64,000 nt of DNA, taken from the NCBI RefSeq assembly GCF_002775205.1, contig NC_036454.1:8561882-8625881 (forward strand). Reading direction: 5' to 3'. The notes beneath the pieces are model-generated. The model had not been told where the DNA came from, searched no databases, and worked only from the letters and a program-made list of their open reading frames with translations. The DNA is from Xiphophorus maculatus. Lineage: Eukaryota > Chordata > Actinopteri > Cyprinodontiformes > Poeciliidae. This document shows positions 11,741 through 63,915 of this stretch, piece after piece; the stretch's first letter is position 1; each line of letters starts with the position of its first letter. Both the position numbers and the translations under genes were made by a program.

Positions 11741-11835
11741 GTTTCTCCCCGCACAGTGGAGGGAACCTCTTCTGAGAGGAAAGGAGGAGAATAATAGAGC
11801 TTCACTGGGTTTTTTTTCGGCACATTGAGTCGGAG

Positions 11836-35828
<23,993 letters not shown>

Positions 35829-36460
35829 ACGCAGTCCACAGCGCCGTCTCCACGTCCAGCCGTAGAGGACGATACTAAAAACTCAAGACTTCCAGCTACC
35901 GTGAACTGATGATGTGACACCTAATGATTGAAAGACCGGATGTGTTGCTGTTTTAAGGAAGTGTTGCGTTTTAGCAGATTGGGGTTAATTCCTTCTAACC
36001 AAACATGAACCGGTTCAGATCTAGAACGGATCAGAGATCTGTTGTAGACTTAAAGGTGGACGTTGGGCTAAGGTGCTGTAGGTCTACACCAGCGTTGGGT
36101 CAGGCTCGTTCCAACTTGGACTTTTCAAACGGACCAAAGGGTGCAGCGTTTTGCTTTCTAATCTCTGAAAACAGCTACGCTCACCCCAGAAAATACCCCG
36201 TCTCATGACAAACCTTTGATATCTTTTGATCTCCAACATTTACAAAAATGCTCCTCCTTTGCCTGTTTGTTTTTTTTTTCTATGAAATGGAAATTTTCCC
36301 TTCAGATTCCTAAGAGCTTTTGGAGATTTTGTAGGTTTTTGTTAATATGCATCTGTGTTTGTGAGCTGTTCTTAAATGTGTTGTGACGACGTCAACCTTG
36401 TAGAAGAATCATTTTCTAATCTAAATAGTTTTCTATGTTGTATTAAACATTTTTGTCGTA
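35829..36460 (+). other. gldc: gldc 3' UTR with ATTAAA signal
   Basis: Follows the TAG at 35826-35828. A variant polyadenylation signal ATTAAA lies at 36442-36447, with T/G-rich sequence after it. The end is inferred; nothing else is recognised in the UTR. Confidence 0.5.
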
Positions 36461-36539
36461 AAGTGTTTACGTGTTTTGAAATAAGGTGATGACCCAACCT
36501 TGCAACAGAGTGATCTCCTGTATTCAGAGTTTGCATGCT

Positions 36540-36595
36540 TTTCCTACAGTAAAATTCAAGAATTTTCAAGGCAAGTTTTCATAGTTTTCCAGGAC
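36540..36595. repeat. CAAGAATTTTCAAGG repeat fragment
   Basis: AAAATTCAAGAATTTTCAAG and TTTTCCAGGACCACA match the end of the repeat family at 33105-33775. Confidence 0.4.
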
Positions 36596-36939
36596 CACAC
36601 ATTAGACACAAAAACAATACGGTTTCAATTCACTATTAAGTAATTTATTACTGATTAATAATGTCTTGTGATGATATTCTACAGCAGGGACAAGACAAAC
36701 TGAATATAAACACTTTTTGATTTGACACTAGACATCTCGCTGTTCCTAAAGACAAACCAAAATTAAATGGGAATTAGTTTCCCAACCCAGGTAAAGACTT
36801 AAGTTTATCAAAATCAGCAAAAAAAAAAAGTTTAAAATTTCAGAATATCTAGCTGCAGTATAAGCTGTTACAATGTTGTGACAGTTTAGTATGAGGCAGA
36901 TAATCTGTGAAAAGCTTAATCTCTTCCACCTCAAACTGA

Positions 36940-37330
36940 GTTACTGTTGCTGTAAATGGACCACTCTGACCAAACACAACCAATCAGAGCCAGGAGGAGG
37001 GTCTTAGCGCTGTCAATCAATCTCACATACTGCTCAATGTGCTAATAGAGAAACAACTTATTACAGGAAAAGAGTTTATCTGCTGTCATTGATGGCTATG
37101 CTAACTAACCTTAGCATTCACAACAGGCTATGCTAGCTACAGCGTAACAGAGACTGAGGAGTGTCGTGGGGGTGAAGTTGAGCAGTGCCACATGAGGTTG
37201 TGATTGACAGCGCTAAGACACACCTCCTGGCTCTGATTGCTTCTAAGTTAGCGCTGGGATAAAGCAGAGGAGCTCAAATCTGTCTCATACCATACTGACA
37301 GTTTCAACAAATATGGAAGTTACACACTGC
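36940..37330. mobile_element. Inverted-repeat MITE between gldc and the transporter
   Basis: Arm at 36980-37026 (CAATCAGAGCCAGGAGGAGG, GTCTTAGCGCTGTCAATCAA) is answered in reverse at about 37197-37240 (TGATTGACAGCGCTAAGACA, CACCTCCTGGCTCTGATTG) with few mismatches. Roughly 40-bp arms around a 170-bp loop; no coding capacity. Confidence 0.8.
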
Positions 37331-37439
37331 GGCTTTAAACTACTCCACCTTTAGATTTCAGGTGGAAGCAAATAATTTATTAGATGACACATTTTTCATT
37401 GCTGAAACTACTATTTTAGCTTCAACACAAGCACTTGAA

Positions 37440-37640
37440 GCATGTGACCGGCCGCACACTGAGCTGATCGCATGACTCCTGTCTGAACATCCCAGCAGCT
37501 CGTAGAGCACAAACCGCTCTGAGCACGTCCGCATCCTGGTGCCGGTTTCATTCTGGTGAGCGCCCCCCCCAGAGGCGGCGCCTCAGCTGGCTGTTTGGGA
37601 CCGGCTCTGCGCTCCGGGACAGCAGCAGGAGGCTAAAGGA
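37440..37640. other. GC/CpG-rich patch of unknown role
   Basis: About 200 bp clearly richer in GC than the spacer around it, with CCGGCCGC, GAGGCGGCGCC and a possible donor TCTGGTGAGCG. No long open frame and no homology recognised. Could be a noncoding exon, an enhancer or an old repeat. Confidence 0.35.
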
Positions 37641-37719
37641 CGCACGCTTCTATAAACACTGCAGAAATATTAAACCTTTTAATATATCTGGATTTAATTA
37701 GAGGTAGAACACCAAGTCA

Positions 37720-38200
37720 TGTAACCTATTAACTCAAAATCAATGATTCCAAGTCAATAAATCAATTATTAACTCGAAATCACTGGTTTGGAGATAATAG
37801 GTCATATGACTTCGAAGCTATTAAAGAAAACGCCTTAATTTTGACTTTAAAAATGTCTAAATAATATAAAAAGGGTTAAAATCGTAAAAACATTAGTAGA
37901 ACAATTTCACTCTGATTTTGAGTGAATAAGTGACATGACCCAAAAGCTATTGAGCAAAAATAGTACATTTTAACATTGCTAAAAAAATATAAAAAGATCT
38001 AAAATGGAATCAAACAAAGTGTGCCCCAAAATAATTTCACAGATTTTGAGCTAATAGAGCACATGACTTTTATTGAAGAAATAAACTATTTTTTAAATCT
38101 AAAATTACCAAAAAAATTTAAAGGGCTCAAATAAAAATAGTTTGCTGCGTCTATTCACTCTAGTAGAACAATTTCACATTAATTTTCAGTTTAAGTTTGT
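37720..38200. repeat. Degenerate ~125-bp tandem repeat, about 3.5 units
   Basis: Each unit has AATTTCAC..GATTTTGAG, then TAATAGGTCATATGACTT-like (AAGTGACATGACCC; AGAGCACATGACTT), then AGCTATTGA/TTAAA and a poly-A-rich arm AAATATAAAAAG. Units diverge by roughly a quarter. Confidence 0.6.
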
Positions 38201-38219
38201 TGTCTTATCAACAAACGTA

Positions 38220-39420
38220 TTCATATGTGATTTAATTGCATTTCTTATGTAGTGGAAACGCCACACTTGCGAAACTCCATTTTATTTTCGACATTAGCGG
38301 AATATGAACAAAGAGTTTCGCACATTTATAATGGAAACACGGCGACAATCTCCATGACTTCTGGGTCATTAACAGGAAAAAACGGGAAGAATCAGATTGT
38401 AATGTTTGGGATTAACAAAGGTTTTCTAAATGTATAAGAAATTAAAATTTGTTCTGAATAAAAGAACATGTTAAATGGTTTCTGAATTGTATCTGAATTA
38501 ATTTCAGATCCATTTAAGTGCAGAAAGTCCACTAAAGGCATAATTTGCATCTTCCTTTAGGTTTTACAGTGTCATCGGGAACCAGTGGGTTTAAAATATA
38601 ATTTCCTGATCATTTTCTTTTTGGTTTAGATCTTTTCGTTGGATTTATTGGCATCATAATCTGTCAAACTTTTCTTTTTAAAATGAGATTTTACAGTCAA
38701 CCCATTCTCCTTTACGATTAACAACTTGCAGATATTCACCGCTCCTCTACAGCTGCAGCCTTTTAGCGTTTTGGTGCCATTTAGAAACAATTTCTTAATT
38801 TGTTTAAAAAAGTAGAGTCAACCCCAGAGCCTCAACAGCTTTCAACTTGACAGCAGAGTAACAATCCGGGGTTTGTTTCTGGGACAGACGAACCCATGAC
38901 TTGGAAAAAGACGAACAAACTGTTTCCTGAATATTCTGGTTATAAAAAGACTAAACAAGATGCAGAAGGGGAAATGTGGGATTCTCTTAGAATTTGATAA
39001 AGCAAAGTAACACTAATAATAATAATAATAAAAAACTATTATGACTGAGAGGGAAAACTGACAATGAGCCAGAGGACAAAAATAAACCAAAACACCTTTT
39101 CACAGTTAATGTTTATGAGTTCATCTTAGGTCTGGCGACAAATTGATTGTAATTGAATTATTTGTTTTTGAAGATTTAATTTTTTCTTTTTTTTTCAGCA
39201 AAGCACTTCGTTGGTTTCCAGAGTGACGTAAACCCACCCAAATATTACCAGCTTCTGTTTTACAGCTTTTATTTATTTCAACTTTGAATAAAATTCAACT
39301 CGCAGAAGCAATTATTAATATAAAAGCCAAATCTTAAAGATATTTTCTGTAATTTGCATTTTTTTAAGGAACAGAAAGTGGGAGAAAAATAAATTAAAAT
39401 CAGAAATCAGATTTGGTATA
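38220..39420. other. Intergenic stretch between gldc and the transporter
   Basis: AT-rich. A TGGAAACGCCACACTTGCGA ... TAATGGAAACACGGCGAC motif pair at 38251-38346 looks like a repeat; an (AAT)n run lies near 39007-39030. Nothing else supported. Confidence 0.45.
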
Positions 39421-40105
39421 AAATGTTTATTTATTTTTTTAAATAAAAAGACAATTGCAGAGCATTAGTTCATCCCTGTAAGAATAACAAAAACGATTTG
39501 GAAAGCTGCTGCTCAGTAAATGACTGACTGTCCTCAGTTTATTTAAGATCAGATACAAAAAAAACATATAAAATGTACTGCATATTTATTTGAGGAAAAG
39601 AAAACAGCACATTCCAGCATAAACGTGTATAAAACATGTTGGTGGCAGCGTCGTTGCTTAGGTTAATTTAGCAGCATAACGTGGTGATGAATTTCATCCC
39701 TAAACGTTTCCTACATTGTCCTCCAACGGCAATAATGGAAAAAAGAAGAAAAGCTTTAAAACAACCAAATCAAAGTTTTGACTGTAATCGAGCTGGAAGA
39801 GGAGATTAAATGTGTTATAAACATTTGTTTGAGCAAAATAAAACCTAAATTAAAACTCCTCCAAGCTGATGTGAATCTTCACTGGGAAGATTTAGATTTT
39901 TCCCACTCAGATACTTTTTAAAAACTGCCGTGTTTTGTGTTTAATCCTTTGGTCTACTTTCAGGTAAATCATATGAAGTGTGTGGTTTTTCTTTTTTTTT
40001 TGCAGGTGTATAGAAAATTAATCTCACAAACTATCCAAACACAAACACTCCAACATTTGTTTAACTCGTCCTGCGTCCGCTCAGTCTTCAAACACTGGGC
40101 TTAAG
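39420..40105 (-). other. 3' UTR of the transporter
   Basis: Downstream of the stop on minus; AATAAA on that strand (TTTATT at about 39427-39436) is a plausible signal. No other structure except TGTTGGTGGCAGCGTCGTTG (39638-39657), a scrap that looks like Tc1 transposase code. Confidence 0.4.
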
Positions 40106-43100
40106 TTAAGATTCTTGTGCAATGATGAGTCCTTCGATTTTCCCCGTTTCGCCGTCGCCCTGGTAGTGGATCGTCTGATGGCCGGCGGCCTCCACAGATT
40201 TCCTCCTCTGGATGAGGCGGTCAACCACGACGACAAACACGGCTGATGTAACAAGGCAGAAGCCTGAGAGGGAGAAGGCGGCGCTGAAGTTGTTCGCTTT
40301 GTCCACCAACCAGCCTTCAGAGGAAGACAAACGGTGACAACTGTCAACTATTCGGACGATTAATTGATTCATCAGATAAAAAAATTTGGCACATTCTGCA
40401 GATTTTTATTTAACCACTTAAGCCTTAACGTAAAAAATTTTAAACAAACAAGTCAGTGCCTTTTTAAAATAAGAAAATAAACATTTTGTTGCTTAAAATG
40501 CGATAACAGCGTTCCTTTAATCTATGCTTGATCATTTGTAGATGAATTGACTATTTTTTGGATTAACTGATTAATAATTGGATAGGAAAATGTTGCTTTT
40601 ACAGAAGTTAAACTAGGTGAAGGTAAAACTATTCTGGTTCTGTGGAGATCATATTCAAAAGTTATTTTTTTTTCATCTTAAATGCAAAATGTAGATATTT
40701 ATTGTTCAGTTTTGGCTCCGATTGTGTTGTTGTTTCAGCAAATGGCTTTTTTTGAATTTGAATTCTTCAAATGATTAATCGATTAATGAATTAGCTGACG
40801 ATTATTTCAATAATTGATTATTCACAATTAATTGTTTTAGCATTGGTGAAAATGCAACACATTCAGAGTGAACACTTTAAAAGCTCCTTCAGTTCATACA
40901 TAACACTTGTATTTGCCTACATTTTATATTATTGCCACAAACGTATTTCATAAAGCAGACCAACATAAAGCAGCACATAATTGTAAAGTAGAAAAAGGTT
41001 GTATGTTTCTTCTAGTTTATGAGAAATACAAGTCGAAAAAATTGTGGCATTTATATGTTTTATATGAGTTTGTAGAAATAACTTTTGCAAAGATTGCTGC
41101 TGAAAGTATCAGGGATTTGTCTCTACCAACATTTCACATCTAGAGACTGAAATTATTACTCATTTTTCTTTGCAGAAGAGTCCAAGATCAATCAAATTGG
41201 GTAGAGAGATATTGAGATTTGACCTGCTTTAAACTAGAAAAGTGCGTATTTTAACTTCCAAGTCACAATTAATTGCTTTTCTGTGTTGCTTTGTCAAGTA
41301 AAATCCTAACAAACTCATCGAGTTTTGGGGTTAAAACTTGATAAAAATGTGGAAAACTTTAAGGTGAGTGAATATTTTACAAAGCACTAGAAGGATTGCT
41401 GATAAATTAGCATAAGTCAGCATCAAGGGTATTAGCTCCTCCTGTAGATGGCGCTCTAGTGCCAAAGGAGCCAGTGTGCAATGCAAAGAAAATCCTGCTA
41501 TGATAACATCAGCAGCTGAACAGAAATCAACAAAAATGTATAGTTCCCCTCAAAATGCAATCTTCATGCTCCTCACTAATTAACACATTATTTTGCTTGC
41601 AAATATAAACAAAAATCTCCACAAATCCACATCTGGAAAAATGCAATGAATGGGAATTTACACTCAATTTTTATCTGTAGTTCTTTTGAAGGTGTAGTAA
41701 TGAAAAAAGTATTTTTCTCTTTCATTTAGCAGCTGTAGCTTTTAGTCAAATTCAAAAACTCTGAACAAAATATTAAAATCCATGTAGCACATCCAGTCTC
41801 TGCCAGGATGCATCAGTCTGAAGAAATGTAAAGAATAAACTATTTACTCGCAGAGGAATTCACTGAGAAAACATGCAGGTGATTTAAACTTGAGATCATC
41901 TGACGTTTCTTTGATGCGAGGCCAGTTTCAGTTCATAATCCTCACAGGATTATCGCAGATGAGTTTTTATTTCTGACAGCAATGGAAACCATGAGACCAG
42001 AAATGTGCAGATAACCAGTCAGAAATGTAATTCTTAGCAACATCTCCACCAATTTTATTTTTACTTCTGTACATTTTAGTAAAAATGATGGGACTTTGAC
42101 TCCCTACTGGAATATTTTGTTGTTTTTGCAGCAGTTTACTCTCCTGAGATGCTTTTAAAAGCCTTAAATATTTTATTCTGATCTCATTTAAATGCTGTTT
42201 TCTACCAGACAAAACTTATTAAATATTTAAAATAGGAATAAGTAATAAAATATAATCACTTCTTGCTTAGATTTCATGGAAACACTTTTAATGAAATTTT
42301 ACAGTTGTTAAAATCATTTCTCATTTAATTATTTATGAATTTTGTATTTAGGATAAAAAATAACCTGATTCAAATTCTGTAAAAAAAAACAAAAACTCAT
42401 ATTAAGCACTTTTTGCTATCCAATTATTAATTATTAATAAATTATTAAATGAAATGATGAGTTTTTACATCCAGGTTTTGGTAGAAAGAGAGAGAAAAAG
42501 AATAAATCAAATGTAAATCACTGAGGTCATTTTAATTTATTTAGCAATTAATTGATTTATTGGTTATTACGGCAGACCCAGTCAGAATAATCAATGACTA
42601 AAATAATCATTAGCTGCAGCCCTGTTTAAAACATCGATGCCAGTTTTATAAAAACACCTGCTGGTGACAGTATCGACGTCTCAAATCTTGTTGCTTTGGC
42701 TCCAGTGAACACAAAATGTTATAAAAACGCTTACCTCCAGCAGGCGGCCCGAGAAAGCCTCCGATGCTCCTGAACAGCATGAAGAGCCCCAGTCCGCTGT
42801 CAAAGCCCTCCAAACTCACAATGTCCACGATGGAGGTGACGTGAATGGCAACCATGCAGCCAAACAGGAAGCCGTAGATCGAGGCGAACACCAGAACGGA
42901 CCAGTAGTTGTGACTGATGGGCAGCAGGAGCAGCACGACCCCCAGCAGCATCGTAACGATGGTGAGCAGCTGCAGGTTCCTCAGAAGCCTCATGTTAGCC
43001 AGCCAGCCACAAAACAGCCTGCCGGCCAGGTCGGCGACGGCCATGACAGACAGGATGAATGCTGGCCAGTACTTATCGATCCCCAAGCTATTGGCAAAAG

Positions 43101-44897
43101 GAACCAGGAAGAGGGTCGGGGTGAAAAACCCGGCGGCTGCAAAGATTGCAAACAAGATGTAGAGAAGAAGTTCGGGTTTTTTCAGCAGGCCGCACTGGAA
43201 GACTGCCTTCTTCTTTGGTGGTAGCGCAGCAGCACTGTCCTCTGCGCTCTCTTTGAGGTTCATGTGTGGAGCTCGAGTTGCCTCCAGGGGCCTCATGAGC
43301 GCGCCGCAAACACACAGGTTGAACTGAAGGCCTCCGATGATGAGCAACGCGCCCTGCCAGCTGTACATCTCGATGAGCCACTTGAATAGCGGGCTGAAAA
43401 CGATGGCAAAGACACACTCCCCTGAGCTGGCGATGGCGTAGGCAATGGGGCGCCATCTTGAAAAGTAGTGATTCACCATGCTGATAGCAGGAACCCATGA
43501 GAATGAGATACCTGTTCCTGGAAGCAGCAGAAGAAAAATGTTTGCTGGAAGACCTGCAAGAATTCATCATGTCTTCAGATGATACTGGTATCTTCTGCAC
43601 TGGAGGAAACATCTGAGAGATAAACTGAGAAATCACTACAGAAATGAAATGACTGAAACAACACATTTTTATTACATTTAGATAAAACTAAATTCATGAT
43701 ATTTGGAAAGCAAAATAACCAAGAAAACTCTGGCAAAAACTGACATCTTGGGGTAATCAAATCTTCTTAATGACTTTACTTGAAACTGTGTTTTGATCAG
43801 ACAAGACTCAAGTTAAACTAAAACTCAAAGACTGGCGTGAAACAAAAAGGATGAATATGTGGAAAAGCACCTAATGTACGGTGGGAGATCTGTGATGCTG
43901 TGGGCCTGCTTCTCTTACAAATGTTCTGTAAGTCTTGTTAGTGGATGAAACCAAGGATTGTTTGACACTCTACATAAAAAACGTTGTCAGAAAACTGAAA
44001 ACAGGATCTTTCAGAAAGATAATGGTCAGAAACATAAGGTTGAGTGAGAGATATAGTAGTTTTGTCAGTAATTTTACCTCTTTATTTGTGCTTATATCTG
44101 AAAAGCCTTATATTACCTTAAATAATATTATTTCTTTGTCTGCTGCTTACAACTGCAGTGTCACATCGAAATATTTTCATTTCATAAGTCTGACTAAACT
44201 CATAAGAGACTAAATACACAAAGATCAAAACAAAGCAGGGAGTGTTGAACCAGGCAGTCAGTGACTTCTTGAAGCAACATTGCATGACAGTTAAAAAGAA
44301 AAAACTGTTCTTACATACCTTTAGTTCTGCTTTTTATTTACTAAACCAATGAAGCAATGGGAACAATCTTCCAAAAGCAAATGAGTGAAGCTTATAATGA
44401 TGTAATTTATCTGGAAAAGTTCACAAGGCAATAAAATACAGTCAGGAAGTCTTGCCTACCTTGTAGGACACCCAAAGTGAGGTAGAGCCAAGGCAGATTG
44501 ATGTCCAGAGAGGCCAGCGACATCCCCAAAGTACACAAAACTCCTCCAAGTACGATGACCACTCTCTGAGAAAACCTTAACGTCAGTGCACTGGCTGCTG
44601 GAGCTAGTTAAAAAAATCAGCAGCAACAAAAGAAACTAAAAATACACACTGGTTTTAAAATAAATTGCACTGTCAACAGAAAGCCACACTCTTACCTCCT
44701 ATATGAAACATAGCAATAGTTGTGGAAGAAACCCACGAGGTAGTGCTGGTCAGGACTCCAAAGTGACTCTGGATATCCAGGAAGAAGAGGCCGATGTTTT
44801 TGAGGACAGCTCCGGTAAGGCCCATAGCAAAAAAGGCTGAAGCGACCACCACCCAGCCGTACCCCCCGTCTGGAGGTCCGACTCTCTTGGACTTCAT
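40106..44897 (-). CDS. SLC16-family monocarboxylate transporter (MCT), 5 coding exons
   Basis: Plasma-membrane major-facilitator carrier. Exons on minus: 44987-44696 (coding from ATG 44897-44895), 44603-44460, 43517-42735, 40314-40106; the phases join (202+144+783+209 nt) to 445 residues, so there are four coding exons and a fifth, noncoding exon upstream. The SLC16 hallmark PPDGGYGW is at residues 8-15. Residues K33, D278 and R282 stand where MCT1 has K38, D302 and R306 (the proton/monocarboxylate coupling set), with D-LAG-R in TM8. About 12 hydrophobic segments and a short TM6-TM7 loop (about residues 192-222). Second signature is HYFSRWRPIAYAIASSG. The paralogue is not settled (features of several MCTs, NLCVCGALMRP as in MCT12/14), so no symbol is given. 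Substrate is inferred to be a monocarboxylate or related acid. Confidence 0.92.
40345..40850 (+). mobile_element. Family E element, copy 2 (transporter intron)
   Basis: GATTAATTGATTCATCAGAT, TTGGCACATTCTGCAGATTT, TGCTTGATCATTTGTAGATG and the end GATTATTTCAATAATTGATT match other copies of the family (30965, 52850, 63600). Confidence 0.65.
40870..41390. mobile_element. Decayed Tc1-type element (transporter intron)
   Basis: GCAGACCAACATAAAGCAGC, ATAATTGTAAAGTAGAAAAA, GAAATACAAG and the end GAGTGAATATTTTACAAAGCA follow the order of a widespread fish transposon. No frame survives. Confidence 0.55.
41400..42535. other. Transporter intron, no recognised feature
   Basis: AT-rich intronic sequence; open frames are short and unsupported. 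Confidence 0.4.
42540..42625 (-). repeat. Family E element end fragment
   Basis: The reverse complement starts AGGGCTGCAGCTAATGATTA, the family's outer end, then ATTGATTATTCTGACT. Confidence 0.55.
43840..44010 (+). mobile_element. Tc1-like transposase fragment in transporter intron
   Basis: On plus the sequence around ACGGTGGGAGATCTGTGATG and TGTGGGCCTGCTTCTC reads GGRSVMLWACFS, the conserved Tc1 block, followed by the usual CCTTGTTAG-like text. Truncated both sides. Confidence 0.7.
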
Positions 44898-45580
44898 CTC
44901 CAAGCACTCGGCAGGCTGCTCTCCCGGCTGCCGATCGGAGGCTGTTATGTAATGTTCCCCATGTGGGAAGTACTCATGAAAATGAGTCTGCAATGTGCAC
45001 AGATGTACAGAAGTTGTAATGATACAGCAAAAAACGTTGCCTTAAAATGCTTTTATAACATAAATATGGTTTTTCACTGTATAAAAATAAAGGACCTTCA
45101 GAAACGCATAAAGACAATTACAAAGTCAGCCTTTTATCACCGGAAGAAACTTTCCAGAATTAAAAGACTAATTTCCTAGCAAGATCTTAAGCAATACCTG
45201 AAACCTACAAAACACTAAAAGTATATGGACGAAACCCTCAAGATCACACTTTTGACCTACAACGCCGAGTATCTTTACAAATATGTAAAATAAAACGTGT
45301 TCCACTGATTAAAAGCTGCATATGCTCACAACGCAGAGGGTCTTATGCTGCCAAAAACATACAAAGGTTACGGCAAAACGGATAAAATCTCACCCACGAC
45401 TTTTGACAAAACTAGGAAATCTGGGATGAGATAATTTAACAGTTTAACATCGGAGTTGTCGCATTTTTAAATAAAACAAACTCCCCTCTTCAAGGCAAAC
45501 AGCAAAACTACTAAACATTTCACAAAATCCAAACGAAACATGGAGAGTTACTGAAAACAAAGGTTAAATTGTCGACTCAC

Positions 45581-45720
45581 GTCTTTCCACGATGCTTTTT
45601 GTCCCCGACATTTGTTATCCCCTCAAACTCACTCTCAGCAGCAGTGCTTTTTTTTATTTTACCGAAGTCAAATTCAGAGCCCTTTAAATTGCTGTGCGCC
45701 TCTATTTGGACGTCTACGGT
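45581..45720 (-). promoter_or_regulatory. Probable 5' noncoding exon of the transporter, with uORF
   Basis: On minus, sequence ending GTGGAAAGAC at 45581 is followed by a strong donor GTGAGT. It contains ATGTCGGGGACAAAAAGC (ATG 45611-45609); spliced to the exon starting at 44987 this frame stops after a few codons, so it is a short upstream ORF of about 14 codons. Upstream limit is a guess. Confidence 0.5.
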
Positions 45721-45913
45721 AAGTTCATCTAAACCCCCTCGAATAAAACGTTTAAAATTACTCGAGTAGTAGATCTTCGTATCTCATGGACAAACGCTAA
45801 AGCATACAAACTAATTTTGCAACTAAAAACCAACACCTTATAAGGATTTTTTTCATCCGGATAGAAATGTCAGCGAATGGCTACGACCTTTGATGAAGCT
45901 AAAGCTAATACGT

Positions 45914-46097
45914 ATCGAACGTCACATCCGATTTTCAAAACAAAATAGAATTTTGTTTTAGTTGAATTTATTTACCTGGGGTTAAATTAATATATGTTAC
46001 AGCACACGAACCAAAGAACTGATTTAAAAACAGATAAACAATAGGACAACATAAATTTGTCTAAAATACGCCTAAAGCTAATCGAACGTCACATCCG
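45914..46097. promoter_or_regulatory. 17-bp direct repeat upstream of the transporter gene
   Basis: ATCGAACGTCACATCCG occurs at 45914-45930 and again at 46081-46097, both preceded by AAAGCTA. Each contains ACGTCAC (CRE/ATF-like half site) next to an ETS-like CATCCG. Position, between jak2 and the transporter's 5' exon, fits a promoter; function is inferred. Confidence 0.4.
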
Positions 46098-46394
46098 GTT
46101 GGTATTTCATAATAAAACGCCACAATAATTATCTTTGCTTGCGTTTGTTGGTTCGTCAGTCCTTCTGGTACAGAAATGTTAAATAATTTTAAGTAATGAA
46201 AACTCTAATAATACTGAAACCTTGAGTTTTAGCGTATCTAGCTTTTAAATCAAGGTAACAATGTAATAATAAAAAAATCAAAAGCATCACATGTTCCGCT
46301 AATTTCCCAGTGGACCATGTGATATCAACAATACATTAAATTTGTTCAACGGAAGTTTTGAGGAAAATGAAGGAAATGCATGTAAAGAAATTTC

Positions 46395-63031
<16,637 letters not shown>

Positions 63032-63599
63032 TTAAATTGAGTTTTTTTTTCTAGTCTTGGTTTTAGAGTTGGTGTTATGAGTCAGAAATCTGAGAAACAA
63101 CAGACTATTTCTTCATCCCTTTCACCACTTCTGGTAAAATTTCGAAAGAAAAAAGGGAGTAAGGCACTTTTAAAAGTTTCTGGTTATTGGTAATTTTCCC
63201 TTGAACTGTGTCTCTGTGCGGTTCACAACAACATGCAAGCTGGAGAATTCAACAAGAATATATCCTGGATATCCTGTGCATCACTTTATTCTGCCTAAAC
63301 AGAAAAACTGTTCAGGAGTGATCTGAAGAGTACATGAAACTAAAAAATAATAGCTAAAAAATTTTTTTTTCCCTCTTGTTGATGGAAATTAGCTCAGTAA
63401 TTGCCTGCTGGTGTAGATAGTGATTGCATAAATACAGATGCCACCAGCAGGGGGCGACATCAGTTTGTTTAAGGTTGCCTTGGTTAGGTAATTTAAACAC
63501 AGTGTTTCTTTCTGCAGTCGTCTCACTATTTCCACAGGCTTCATAAAAGTGAAGCATAGACTGCAGCTCACGCATAGAAAAGGTCTGACTATATAGTTT

Positions 63600-63915
63600 G
63601 GCTGCAACTAACGATTATTTTTAGTTCTGATGATTAGTTATCTATAAGGGTGACACATTATGCAGATTTTATTGAAACATTTTTATGCAAAATTAGAAAA
63701 ACATAAAAAAATGCATATTAATAATTTAATTCCTTTTTTAACATAAGAAATAAACATTTTATTGTCTACAATGCAATATCATAACATTCCTTTAGTGAAT
63801 GCCTGATCATTTGTAGCAGCTGTAGCTAAAGAAATATTAAAAGCTCAAGTCATTTCTGCGTGATTTAACATCAATACAGTGTAGGGCTGATCTACTGACT
63901 GATAAATAATTAGAT
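63600..63915 (+). mobile_element. Family E element, copy 4 (jak2 intron)
   Basis: Starts GGCTGCAACTAACGATTATT, then GTGACACATTATGCAGATTT, GCCTGATCATTTGTAGCAGC. Shows the undisturbed interior (AAACATTTTATTGTCTACAA) that the gldc exon-18 copy replaces at 31153-31215. Confidence 0.7.

Noticed and set aside
42841-43224. 127-codon plus frame rich in Gln and Asp
   Set aside because: Antisense shadow of the same transporter exon.
43088-43666. 192-codon minus frame overlapping the transporter
   Set aside because: Out-of-frame shadow of transporter exon 4; the true frame (PDGGYGW to GFLGPP) is supported by all splice junctions.
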